In this document: one piece after another, positions 38,549 through 49,692 of the stretch
Numbering within the stretch: the first letter of the stretch is position 1
Layout of the letters: each line of letters opens with the position of its first letter
NCBI GenBank assembly: GCA_964017195.1
Contig: CAXHKT010000105.1
Span: 62,001-126,000, forward strand
DNA from: Siderastrea radians
Lineage: Eukaryota; Cnidaria; Anthozoa; Scleractinia; Rhizangiidae
Reading direction: 5' to 3'
Length of the DNA stretch: 64,000 nt
Position numbers and translations under genes: made by a program
Notes under the pieces: model-generated
Told to the model about the DNA's origin: nothing
The model's database searches: none
What the model saw: only the letters and a program-made list of their open reading frames with translations

Positions 38549-39148
38549 TTAGTGTGGTTAAAAAGAGGCAGTATTCGTTGGTTATTAGCGTGGCTACCAA
38601 AGGGCAGCTTTGGGTGGTTATTAGTGTGGTTAAAAAGGGGCAGTTTTGGGTGATTCTAAGTGTGGTTAAAAAGGGGCATTTTGGGTGGTTATTAGTGTGG
38701 TTAAAAAGAGGCAGTTTTAGGTGGTTTTTACGGTGGTTAAGAAGAGGCAGTTTTGGGTGGTTATTACTGTGGTTAAGAAGAGGCAGTTTTGGGTGGTTAT
38801 TAGTTTGGTTAAAAAGAGACCGTTTTGGGTGGTTATTAGTGTGGTTAAAAAGAGCCAGTTTTGGGGGGTTATTACGGTGGTTAAGAAGGGGCAGTTTTGT
38901 GTGGTTATTAGTGTGGTTAAAAAGAGGCAGTTTTGGTAAGTTATTACTGTAGTTAAAAAGAGGCACCCTTTGGTGGTTATTAGTGTGATTAAAAAGAGGC
39001 AGTTTTTAGTGCTTATTAGTTTGGTTACTAAGAGGCAGTTTTGGGTGGTTGTTAATGTGGTTTAAAAGGGGCAGTTTTGGGTGGTTATTAGTGTGGTTAA
39101 AAAGAGGTAACTTTGGCTGGTTATTAGGGTGGTTAAGAAGAGGCAGTT
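38549..39148 (+). repeat. 36-bp array between 16-kb copy B and first GATC segment
   Basis: The monomers continue without interruption but no longer follow the 16-kb order. They end at GAAGAGGCAGTT (39,137-39,148), where the array passes directly into the unrelated GATC-rich segment. No gene or RNA feature is visible. Confidence 0.85.
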
Positions 39149-39808
39149 GCTACGTTTTTTGCCGGATGAAAACAGAAGGGACGTTAATTTACATCGTGGT
39201 CACAAAATAACAGTAGCTACGGGCCTCCTCCAAAATAATGCTTGTGGTCATGACCTTGTGGTGTTTTACGTACTTATTCCTTGTGTTCACTCTCTTTTTA
39301 CGTTTTATGTTTACAAAAAATGGAAGTAACTATTCTGCTTTTGCCATCGATGCAATCGATCGCGCGATCAATTGATCGGACTGTAATATATTCATGCACA
39401 CGCATTGACTGCGAAGTCAGATCTTGAGCAGTTTTCTCCAGTGACATCTAGCGATGAAGACGTCAATATTCTTACTACTTCTTTTTGTTTTATTTTTATA
39501 TCGAGTGGAAGTGGCTGCTGTGGTTTTACGTACATGGAGATCGATCGATCGGTCAATCGATCGGTTGTGATAATAGCTCCATACGCGTTGACTACAAATT
39601 CAGATCTTGACATGTTTTCTCCAGTAACATCTAGCGATGAAGATATCTCTATTTTTAGAGGTTACTATTGTACATATCAGCTCGCTGAAAGGCCAGTTTG
39701 CAATTGATAATTTGCGAAAAGTCAGGCAAACGCGCCAGCCGAACGCAAAAAGCTGTTTCAAAACAAAAACACAAGCGCGCAAAGCACTTTGGGTGTCACT
39801 GGCTCTTT
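39149..39808. repeat. GATC-rich dispersed segment, copy 1
   Basis: A 660-bp stretch with no 36-bp periodicity and balanced base composition. It contains clusters of GATC/CGAT palindromes (39,347-39,381 and 39,539-39,566) and two related halves: a stretch of about 60 bp starting at 39,401 recurs at 39,584 (shared CAGATCTTGA, GTTTTCTCCAGT, ACATCTAGCGATGAAG). Short minus-strand frames exist (73 residues at 39,392-39,613), but I recognise no domain. Three further copies lie downstream. It could be a fragment of an inserted element or a piece of ordinary genomic DNA captured by the array; I cannot decide. No clear terminal inverted repeats are visible. Confidence 0.88.
39401..39653 (+). repeat. 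Internal direct repeat within GATC segment copy 1
   Basis: The stretch from 39,401 (CGCATTGACT) and that from 39,584 (CGCGTTGACT) are diverged direct repeats 183 bp apart. Each is preceded by a GATC/CGAT cluster and each ends in ACATCTAGCGATGAAG. The segment is therefore built from two tandem, diverged units of about 183 bp. The same arrangement is present in the other three copies. Confidence 0.8.
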
Positions 39809-41536
39809 AAATGAGGAAGTTTTAAGTGGTTATTAGGGTGGTTACCAAGGGGCAGTTTTAGGTGGTTATTAGGGTGGTTACCAAGGGGCAGTTTTGGGTG
39901 GTTATTAGTGTGGTTAAAAAGAGGGAGTTTTGGAAGGTTCTAAGTGTGGTTAAAAAGTCGCAGTTTTGGGTGATTATTAGTGTCGTTAAAAAGAGGCAGT
40001 TTGTGTGGTGATTAGTGTGGTTAAAAAGAGGGAGTTTTGGGAGGTTTTAAGTGTGGTTAAAAAGTGGCAGTTTTGGGTGGTTATTAGTGTGGTTAAAAAG
40101 AGGCAATTTTGGGTGGTGATTAGTGTGGTTAAAAAGAGGCAGTTTTGTGGGGTTACTAGGGTGGTTACAAAGGGGAAGTTTTGGAAGGTTCTTAGTGTGG
40201 CTAAAAAGAGGCAATTTTGGGAGGTTATTAGTGTGATTAACAATAGGCAATTTTGGATGGTTACTAGGGTGGTTACCAAGGGGAAGTTTTGGGTGGTTGT
40301 TAGTGTGGTTAAAAAGAGGCAGTTTTGGGTGCTTCTTAGTGTAGTTAAAAAGACGCAGTTTTGGGTGGTTATTCGGGTGGTTAAAGAACACAGTTTTGGG
40401 TGGTTCTTAGTGTGATTAAAAAGAGGCAGTTTTGGGTGTTTATTAGTGTGGGGTTCAAAATGGGCAGATTTGGATGGTTATTAGTGTGGTGAAAAACAGG
40501 CAGTATTGGGTGGTTATTAGCGTGGTTACCAAGGGTGCAGTTTCGGGTGGTTATTTGTGTGGTTAAAAAGAGGCAGTTTTGTGTGTTTATTAGTGTGGGG
40601 TTCTAAAGGGGCAGATTTGGATGGTTATTAGTGTGGTGAAAAACAGGCAGTATTGGGTGGTTATTAGCGTGGTTACCAAGGGTGCAGTTTTGGGTGGTTA
40701 TTTGTGTGGTTAAAAAGGGGCAGTTTTGGGTGGTTCTTAGTGTGGTTAAAAAGAGGCAGTTTTGGTTGGTTATTAGTGTGGTGAAATAGAGGCAGTTTTG
40801 AGTTGTTATTCGTGTGGTTAAAAAGAGGCAGTTTTGGGTGGTTATTAGTGTGGTAAAAAAGAGGCCATTTTGGGCGGTTATTACTGTAGTTAAAAAGAGG
40901 CAGCCTTGGGTGATTATTAGTGTGGTTAATAAGAGGCAGTTTTGGGTGTTTATTAGTGTTGTTAAAAAGAGGCAGTTTTGGGTGGTTATTAGTGTGGTTA
41001 GAAAGGGGCAGTTTTGGGTGGTTATTAGTGTAGTTAAAAAGAGGAAGTTTTTGGTGAAGAGGAGGTGCAAGTTTGGTGCAAGTTTTTGTTAAGAGGAGGC
41101 AGTTTTGGGTGGTTATTAGTGTGGTTAAATAGAGGCAGTTTTGGGTGGTTATTAGTGTGGTTAAAAAGAGGCAGTTTTGGGTGGTTTTTAGTGTGGCTAA
41201 AAAGAGCCAGTTTTGGGTGGTTATTACGGTGGTTAAGAAGAGGCAGTTTTGGGTGGTTATGAGTGTGGTTAAAAAGAGGCAGTTTCAGTTCGTTATTAGA
41301 GTAGTTATAAAGAGGCACCCTTGGGTGGTTATTAGTGTGGTTAAAAACAGGCAGTTTTGGGTGCTTATTAGTGTGGTTAAAAAGAGGCAGTTTTGGGTGG
41401 TTATCAGCGTGGTTTAAAAGGGGCAGTTTTGGTTCTTTATTAGTGTGGTTAAAAAGAGGTAGTTTTGGCTGATTATTAGAGTGGTTAAAAAGAGGTAGAT
41501 TTGGGTGGTTATTAGGGTGGTTAAGAAGAGGTAGTT
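39809..41536 (+). repeat. 36-bp array between GATC copies 1 and 2
   Basis: Minisatellite with TTACCAAGGGG monomers at its left end and a short local duplication (about 40,430-40,560 and 40,565-40,710, both with a GGGGTTC variant followed by ACCAAGGGTGCAG). A 40-bp irregular patch at 41,053-41,092 (GTGCAAGTTTGGTGCAAG) breaks the 36-bp phase. No gene. Confidence 0.85.
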
Positions 41537-42195
41537 GCTACGTTTGTTGCCGGATGAAAACAAAAGGGACGTTAATTTACATCGTGGTCACAAAATAACA
41601 GGAGCTACCGGCCTGCTCCAAGATAATGGTTGTGGTCATGACCTTGTGGTGTTCAGTTAATTATTCCTTGTGTTCACTCTCTGTTTATGTTTCATGTTTA
41701 CAAAAAGTGTAAGTAACTATTCTGGTTTTGCGATCGATGCGATCGATCGCGCGATCAATTGATCGGACTGTAATATATTCATGTACACGCTTTGACTGCG
41801 AAGTCAGATCTTGAGTAGTTTTCTCCAGTGACATCTAGCGATGAAGACGTCAATATTCTTACTACTTGGTTTTGTTTTATTTTTATATCGAGTGGGAGTG
41901 GCTGCTGTGGTTTTACGTACATGGAGATCGATCGATCGGTCAATCGATCGGTTGTGATAATAGCTCCATACGCGTTGACTACAAATTCAGATCTTGACAT
42001 GTTTTCTCCAGTAACATCTAGCGATGAAGATATTTTTATTTTTAGAGGTTACTATTGTACATATCAGCTCGCTGAAAGGCCAGTTTGCAAGGGATAATTT
42101 GCGAAAAGTCCGGCAAACGCGCCAGCCAAATGCAAAAAGCTGTTTCAAAACAAAATCACAAGCGCGCAAAGCAATTTGGGTGACACTGGCTCTTT
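41537..42195. repeat. GATC-rich dispersed segment, copy 2
   Basis: Copy of 39,149-39,808 at an offset near 2,388. It starts at GCTACGTTTGTTGCC and ends at CTGGCTCTTTAAAT like the others. The GATC clusters and the internal 183-bp direct repeat are retained. The minus-strand frame (41,779-42,000, 73 residues, with SRSEFVVNAYG and SRSDFAVKA at its two ends) is retained with few changes, which may reflect recent copying and not selection. Confidence 0.88.
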
Positions 42196-45100
42196 AAATG
42201 AGGCAGATTTGGGTGGTTATTAGGCTGGTTACCAAGGGGCAGTTTTGGGTGGTTAATAGGGTGGTTACCAAGGGGCAGTTTTAGGTGGTTATTAGTGTGG
42301 TTAAATAGAGGGAGTTTTGGGCGGTTATTAGGGTGGTGAAAAAGGGGCAGTTTTGGGTGGTTATTAGTGTTGTTAAAAAGAGGCAGTTTTGAGTGGTTAT
42401 TAGTGTGGTTAAAGAAAGGCAGTTTTAAGTGGATATTAGTGCGGTTAAAAAGAGGCAGTTTTGGTAGTTATTAGTGTGGTTAAAAAGAGGCAGTTTTAGG
42501 TGGTTATTAGGCTGGTTACCAAGGGGCAGTTTTGGGTGGTTATTAGTGTTGTTAAAAGAGGCAGTTTTGGTGGTTATTAGTGCGGTTAAAAAGAGGCAGT
42601 TTTGGGTGGTTATTAGTCCTTTTAAAACTGGCACTTTAGGATGGTTATTAGTGTGGTTAAAAAGAGGCAGTTTTGGGTGGTTATTAGTGTGGTTACCAAG
42701 GGTGCAGTTTTGGGTGGTTATTTGAGTGGCTAAAAAGGGGCAGTTTTCGGTGGTTCTTAGTGTGGTTAAAAAGAGGCAGTTTTGGGTGGTTATTAGTGTG
42801 GTTAAAGAAAGGCGGTTTTGGGTGGATATTAGTGTGGTTAAAAAGAGGCAGTTTTTGTAGTTATTAGTGTGGTTAAAAAGAGGTAGCTTTAGATGGTTAT
42901 TAGTCTGGTTACCAAGGGGCAGTTTTGGGTGGTTATTAGTGTTGTTAAAAGAGGCAGTTTTGGGTGGTTATTAGTGCGGGGAAAAAGAGGCAGTTTTGGG
43001 TGGTTATTAGTGTGGTTAAAAAGAGGCAGTTTTGGGTGGTTATTAGTGTGGTTAAAAAGAGGCAGTTTTGGGTTGTTATTAGTGTAGTTAAAAAGAGGCA
43101 GCTTTGAGTGGTTATTAGTGTGGTTCTGAAAGAGGCAGTTTTGGGTGGTTATTAGTGTGGTTAAAGAAAGGCGGTTTTGGGTGGATATTAGTGTGGTTAA
43201 AAAGAGGCAGTTTTGGTAGTTATTAATGTGGTTAAAAAGAGGTAGCTTTAGGTGGTTATTAGGCTGGTTACCATGGGGTAGTTTTGGGTGGTTATTAGTG
43301 TTGTTATAAGAGGCAGTTTTGGGTGGTTATTAGTGCGGGGAAAAAGAAGCAGTTTTGGGTGGTTATTAGTGTGGTTAAAGAAAGGCGGTTTTGGGTGGAT
43401 ATTAGTGTGGTTACAAAGAGACAGTCTTGGGAGTTATTAATGTGGTTAAAAAGAGGTAGCTTTAGGTGGTTATTAGGCTGGTTACCATGGGGTAGTTTTG
43501 GGTGGTTATTAGTGTTGTTAAAAGAGGCAGTTTTGGGTGGTTATTCATGCGGGGAAAAAAAAGCAGTTTTGGGTGGTTATTAGTGTGGTTAAAGAAAGGC
43601 GGTTTTGGGTGGATATTAGTGTGGTTAAAAAGAGGCAGTTTTGGTAGTTATTAATGTGGTTAAAAAGAGGTAGCTTTAGGTGGTTATTAGGCTGGTTACC
43701 ATAGGGCAATTTTGGGTGGTTATTAGTGTTGTTAAAAGAGGCAGTTTTGGGTGGTTATTAGTGCGGGGAAAAAGAGGCAGTTTTGGGTGGTTATTAGGGT
43801 GGTTAAAACAAGACAGTTTTGGGTGGTGATGAGGGTGGTTAATAAGACCCAGTTTTGGGTGGTCATTAGTGTGGTTAAAAATAAGCAGTTTGAAGTGGTT
43901 ATTAGGGTGGTTAAAAAGATACAGCTTTGGGTGGTTGTTAGGATAGTCAAAAGGGGCAGTTTTGGGTTGTTATTACTGTGGTTAAAAAGGGGCAGTTTTG
44001 GGTGGTTATTAGTGTGGTTAAAAAGAGCCAGTTTTGGGTGCTTATTAGTGTGGTTAAGATGGGGCAGTTTTGGGTGTTATTAGTGTTGTTAAAAAGAAGC
44101 AGTTTCGGTTCGTTATCAGAGTAGATAAAAAGAGGCACCCTTGGGTGGTTATTAGTGTGGTTAAAAAGAGGCAGTTTTGGGTGCTTATTAGTGTGGTTAA
44201 AAAGAGGCAGTTTTGGGTGGTTATTAGCGTGGTTTAAAGGATGCAGTTTTGCGTGATTATTAGTGTTGTTAAAAGAGGTAGTCTTGGTGGTTATTAGTGC
44301 GGTTAAAAGCAGGCAGTTTTGGGTGGTTATTAGTCTGGTTAAAACCAGCAGTTTTGCGTGGTTATTAGTGTGGTTAAAAAGAGGCAGTTTTGGGTTGTTA
44401 TTAGTGTAGTTAAAAAGAGGCAGCTTTGAGTGGTTATTAGTGTGGTTCTGAAAGAGGCAGTTTTGGGTGGTTATTAGTGTGGTTAAAGAAAGCCGGTTTT
44501 GGGTGGATATTAGTGTGGTTAAAAAGAGGCAGTTTTGGTAGTTATTAGTGTGGTTAAAAAGAGGTAGCTTTAGGTGGTTATTAGGCTGGTTACCAAGGGG
44601 CAGTTTTGGGTGGTTATTAGTGTTGTTAAAAGAGGCAGTTATGGGTGGTTATTAGTGCGGGTAAAAAGAGGCAGTTTTGGGTGGTTATTACTGCGGTTAA
44701 AACAAGACAGTTATGGGTGGTTATGAGGGTTGTTAATAAGACGCAGTTTTGGGTGGTTATTAGTGTGGTTAAAAAGGGGCAGTTTTGGTAGTTATTAGGG
44801 TGGTTAAAGAGATACAGCTTTGGGTTGGTGTTAGGATAGTGAAAAGGAGCAGTTTTGGGTTGTTATTAGTGTGGTTTAAAAGGGGCAGTTTTGTGTGGTT
44901 ATTAGTGTGGTTAAAAAGGGGCTGTTTTGGGTTGTTTTTAGAGTGGTGAAAAAGGGTAAATTTTGGGTGGTTATTAGTGTGGTTAAGAAGAGGCAGTTTT
45001 GGGTGGTTATTAGTGTGGTGAAACAGAGGCGGCTTTGGATAGTTGTAAGTGTGGTTAAAAAGAGGCTGTTTGGGTGGTTATTACAGTTGTTAAAAAGAGC

Positions 45101-45623
45101 CTAGTGTGGTTGAAATGAGGCAGTTTTGGGTGGTTATTAGGGTTTTTAAAAAGAGGCAGTTTTAGGTGGTTGTTACTGTGGTTAAAAAGGGGCAGTTTGA
45201 GGTGGTTATTAGGGTGGTTAAAAAGATACAGTTTTAGGTGGTTGTTACTGTGGTTAAAAAGAGGCAGATTTGGGGGTTATTAGTGTGGTTAAAAAGAGGA
45301 ATTTTTGGGTGGTTATTAGTGTGGTTAAAGAAAGGCAGTTTTAAGTGGATATTAGTGCGGTTAAAAAGAGGCAGTTTTGGTTCTTATTAGTGTGGTTAAA
45401 AAGAGGCAGCTTTTGGTGGTTACTAGACTCGTTACCAAGGGGCAGTTTTGGGTGGTTATCAGTGTTGTTAAAAGAGGCAGTTTTGGTGGTTATTAGTGCG
45501 GTTAAAAAGAGGCAGTTTTGGGTGGTTATTAGTCTGGTTAAAACTGGCAGTTTTGGGTGGTTATTAGTGTGGTTAAAAACAGGCAGTTTTGGGTGGTTAT
45601 TAGTGTGGTTAAAAAGAGGCAGC
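42196..45623 (+). repeat. 36-bp array with D-type higher-order units
   Basis: This stretch is rich in monomers shared with the rest of 42-54 kb: GAAAGGCGGTTTTGGG, a GTTCTGAAAGAGG monomer, GCTGGTTACC, and the marker AAGACAGTTTTGGG...GTTAATAAGACGCAG at about 43,800 and 44,700. Local tandem repetition of about 235 bp is visible at 43,150-43,790 (three rounds of the GGCGGTTTTGGGTGGATATTAG block). There is no gene. Confidence 0.82.
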
Positions 45624-46195
45624 TAATAACCATCCGAAACTGCCCCTTTTTAACCACCCTAATAACCACCCAAAACTGCCTCTTTTTACCCGCACTAATA
45701 ACCACCCAAAACTGCCTCTTTTAACAACACTAATAACCACCCAAAACTTCCCCTTGGTAACCAGCCTAATAACCACCTAAAGCTACCTCTTTTTAAGCAC
45801 ATTAATAACTTCCAAAACTGCCTCTTTTTAAATGCACTAATATCCACCCAAAACCGCCTTTCTTTAACCACACTAATAACCACCCAAAACTGCCTCTTTC
45901 AGAACCATACTAATAACCACTCAAAGCTGCCTCTTTTTAACTAAACTAATAACAACCCAAAACTGCCTCTTTTTAACCACACTAATAACCACCCAAAACT
46001 GCCTCTTTTAACAACACTAATAACCACCCAAAACTGCCCCTTGGTAACCAGCCTAATAACCACCTAAAGCTGCCTCTTTTTAACCACACTAATAACTACC
46101 AAAACTGCCTCTTTTTAACCGCACTAATATCCACTCAAAACTGCCTTTCTTTAACCACACTAATAACCACCCAAAAATGCCTCTTTTTAACCACA
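45624..46195 (-). repeat. Inverted block of the 36-bp array, copy 1
   Basis: At 45,613-45,624 the + strand sequence switches from GAGGCAG to the reverse complement form (CTAATAACC, CTGCCTCTTTTTAACC), which continues to about 46,195. It then returns to the + orientation at CACACGAAAAGAGGCAG. Read on the minus strand it is an ordinary D-type stretch (GAAAGGCGG, GTTCTGAAAGAGG and GCTGGTTACCAAGG monomers in the usual order). The strand bias is therefore reversed here: C-rich, G-poor on +. Confidence 0.96.
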
Positions 46196-47169
46196 CGAAA
46201 AGAGGCAGTTTTGGGTGGTTATTAGCCAGGGTGGTTAAAACAAGACAGTTTTGGGTGGTTATGAGGGTGGTTAATAAGACGCAGTTTTGGGTGGTTATTA
46301 GTGTGGTTAAAAAGAGGCAGTTTTGGTGGTTATTAGGGTGTTTAAAAAGATACAGCTTTGGGTGGTTGTTAGGATAGTCAAAAGGGGCAGTTTTGGGTGG
46401 TTATTAGTGTGGTTAAAAAGGGGCAGTTTTGTGTGGTTATTAGTGTGGTTAAAGAGGGGCTGTTTCGGGTTGTTTTTAGAGTGGTGAAAAAGGGTAAATT
46501 TTGGATGGTTATTAGTGTGGTTAAAAAGAGGCAGTTTTGGGTGGTTATTAGTGTGGTTAAATTCAACAGAGGCGGCTTGGGATAGTTGTAAGTGTGGTTA
46601 AAAAGAGGCAGTTTGGGTGGTTATTACAGTTGTTAAAAAGAGCCTAGTGTGGTTGAAACGAGGCAGTCTTGGGTGGTTATTAGGGTTGTTTAAAAGAGGC
46701 AGTTTTAGGTGGTTGTTACTGTGGTTAAAAAGGGGCAGTTTGAGGTGGTTATTAGGGTGGTTAAAAAGATACAGTTTTAGGTGGTTGTTACTGTGGTTAA
46801 AAAGAGGCAGATTTGGGGGTTATTAGTGTGGTTAAAAAAGAGGAATTTTTGGGCGGTTATTAGTGTGGTTAAAGAAAGGCAGTTTTAAGTGGATATTAGA
46901 GCGGTTAAAAAGAGGCAGTTTTGGTTCTTATTAGTGTGGTTAAAAAGAGGCAGCTTTTGGTGGTTTCTAGGCTCGTTACCAAGGGGCAGGTTTGGGTGGT
47001 TATTAGTGTTGTTAAAAGAGGCAGTTTTGGTGGTTATTAGTGGGGTTAAAATGAGGCAGTTTTGGGTGGTTATTAGCCTGGTTAAAACTGGCAGTTTTGG
47101 GTGGTTATTAGTGTGGTTAAAAACAGGCCGTTTTGGGTGGTTATTAGTGTGGTTAATAAGAGGCAGCTA
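46196..47169 (+). repeat. 36-bp array between the two inverted blocks
   Basis: Forward-orientation monomers that closely repeat 44,690-45,623 at an offset near 1,540 (the AAGACAG/AAGACGCAG marker, the GGGTAAATTTTGG monomer, the GAGCCTAGTGTGG deletion junction, the ACTGGCAG monomer). The segment plus the inverted block after it form a duplicated unit of about 1.55-1.6 kb. No gene. Confidence 0.85.
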
Positions 47170-47811
47170 ATAACCATCCGAAACTGCTCCTTTTTAACCA
47201 CCCTAATAACCACCCAAAACTGCCTCTTTTAACAACACTAATAACCACCCAAAACTGCCCCTTGGTAACCAGCCTAATAACCACCTAAGGCTACCTCTTT
47301 TTAAGCACATTAATAACTACCAAAACTGCCTCTTTTTAACCACACTAATATCCACCCAAAACCGCCTTTCTTTTACCACACTAATAACCACCCAAAACTG
47401 CCTCTTTCGGAACCATACTAATAACCACTCAAAGCTGCCTCTTTTTAACTACACTAATAACAAGCCAAAACTGCCTCTTTTTAACCACACTAATAACCAC
47501 CCAAAACTGCCTCTTTTTAAACACACTAATAACCACCCAAAACTGCCAGTTTTAACCAGACTAATAACCACCCAAAGGTGCCTCTTTTTAACCGCACTAA
47601 TAACAACCAAAACTGCCTCTTTTAACAACACTAATAACCACCCAAAACTGCCCCTTGGTAACCAGCGTAATAACCACCTAAAGCTGCCTCTTTTTAACCA
47701 CACTAATAACTACCAAAACTGCCTCTTTTTAACCGCACTAATATCCACTCAAAACTGCCTTTCTTTAACCACACTAATAACCACCCAAAAATGCCTCTTT
47801 TTAACCACACG
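47170..47811 (-). repeat. Inverted block of the 36-bp array, copy 2
   Basis: Second reverse-complement block, entered by the same kind of junction (GAGGCAGCTAATAACC) and left by the same junction (CACACGAAAAGAGGCAG) as 45,624-46,195. It is about 70 bp longer, consistent with two extra monomers (including the CTGCCAGTTTTAACC type near 47,541). The shared junctions show that one inversion event was followed by duplication. Confidence 0.95.
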
Positions 47812-49692
47812 AAAAGAGGCAGTTTTGGGTGGTTATTAGCCAGGGTGGTTAAAACAAGACAGTTTTGGGTGGTTATGAGGGTGGTTAATAAGACGCAGTT
47901 TTGGGTGGTTATTAGTGTGGTTAAAAAGAAGCAGTTTTGGTGGTTATTAGGGTGGTTAAAAAGATACAGCTTTGGGTGGTTGTTAAGATAGTCAAAAGGG
48001 GCAGTTTTGGGTTGTTATTAGTGTGGTTAAAAAGGGGCAGTTTTGTGTGGTTATTAGTGTGGTTAAAGAGAGGCGGCTATGGATAGTTCTAAGTGTGGTT
48101 AAAAAGAGGCAGGTTTGGGTGGTTATTACAGTTGTTAAAAAGAGGAAGTTTTGGGTGGTTACTAGTGTGGTTGAATCGAGGCAGTTTTGGGTGGTTATTA
48201 GGGTGGTTAAAAAGAGGCAGTTTTAGGTGGTTGTTACTGTGGTTAAAAAGGGGCAGTTTGAGGTGGTTATTAGTGTGGTTAAAAAAGAGGCAGCTTTTGG
48301 TTTTTATTATTGTGGTTAACAAGGGGAAGTTTTAGGTGGTTCCTAGTGTGGTTAAAAAGAGGCATTTTTGGGTGGTTATTAGTGTGGTTAAAGAAAGGCA
48401 GTTTTAAGTGGATATTGGTGCGGTTAAAAAGAGGCAGTTTTGGTAGTTGTTAGTGTGGTTAAAAAGAGGCAGCTTTAGGTGGTTAGTAGGCTGGTTACCA
48501 AGGGGCAGTTTTCGGTGGTTATTACTGTTGTTAAAACAGGCAGTTTTGGATGGTTATTAGTGCGGGTAAAAAGAGGCAGTTTTTGGTGGTTATTAGTCTG
48601 GTTAAAACTGGCACTTTTGGGTGGTTATTAGTGTGGTTAAAAAGAGGCAGTTTTGGGTGGTTATTAGTGTGATTAAAAAGAGGCAGTTTTGGGTGGTTAT
48701 TAGTGTAGTTAAAAAGAGGCAGCTTTGAGTGGTTATTAGTGTGGTTCTGAAAGAGGCAGTTTTGGGTGGTTGTTAGTGTGGTTAAAGAAAGGCGGTTTTG
48801 GGTGGATATTAGTGTGGTTAAAAAGAGGCAGTTTTGGTAGTTATTAGTGTGGTTAAAAAGAGGTAGCCTTAGGTGGTTATTAGGCTGGTTACCATGTTGC
48901 AGTTTTGGGTGGTTATTAGTGTTGTTAAAAGAGGCAGTTTTGGGTGGTTATTAGTGCGGGTAAAAAGAGGCAATTTTGGGTGGTTATTAGGGTGGTTAAA
49001 ACGAGACAGTTTTGGGTGGTTATGAGGGTGGTTAATAAGACGCAGTTTTGGGTGGTTATTAGCGTGGTTAAAAAGAGGCAGTTTTGGGTGGTTATTAGTG
49101 TGATTAAAAAGAGGCAGTTTTGGGTGATTATTACGGTGGTGAAGAGGAAGCAGTTTTGGGTGGTTATTAGTGTGGTTAAAAAGAGGCAGCTTTGGGTGGT
49201 TATTAGTGTGGTTAAAAAGAGGCAGTTTTGGGTGGTTATTAGTGTGGTTAAAAAGAGGCAGTTTTGGGTGGTTATTAGTGTAGTTAAAAAGAGCCAGTTT
49301 TGGGTGGTTATTACGGTGGTTAAGAAGAGGCAGTTTTGGGTGGTTATTAGTGTGGTTAAAAAGAGGCAGTTTCGGTTCGTTATTAGAGTAGTTAAATAGA
49401 GGCACCCTTGGGTGGTTATTAGTGTGGTTAAAAAGAGGCAGTTTTGGGTGCTTATTAGTCTGGTTAAAACTGGCAGTTTTGGGTGGTTATTAGTGTGGTT
49501 AAAAAGAGGCAGTTTTGGGTGCTTATTAGTCTGGTTAAAACTGGCAGTTTTGGGTGGTTATTAGTGTGGTTAAAGAGAGGCAGTTTTGGGTGCTTATTAG
49601 TCTGGTTAAAACTGGCAGTTTTGGGTGGTTATTAGTGTGGTTAAAAGGAGGTAGTTTTGGGTGGTTGTTAGGGTGGTTAAGAAGAGGCAGTT
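47812..49692 (+). repeat. 36-bp array right of the inversions up to GATC copy 3
   Basis: D-type monomers again in + orientation, starting with the same GAAAAGAGGCAG...GCCAGGGTGG junction sequence as at 46,196. The stretch 48,869-49,405 matches about 51,405-51,941 at an offset of 2,536. Near 49,440-49,620 a 72-bp dimer (GTGCTTATTAGTCTGG plus ACTGGCAG) is repeated three times. No gene. Confidence 0.84.

Noticed and set aside
39147..39820. Target-site duplication GAGGCAG around the GATC segment as proof of transposition
   Set aside because: GAGGCAG is part of every 36-bp monomer, so its presence on both sides is expected without transposition. I also see no terminal inverted repeats.
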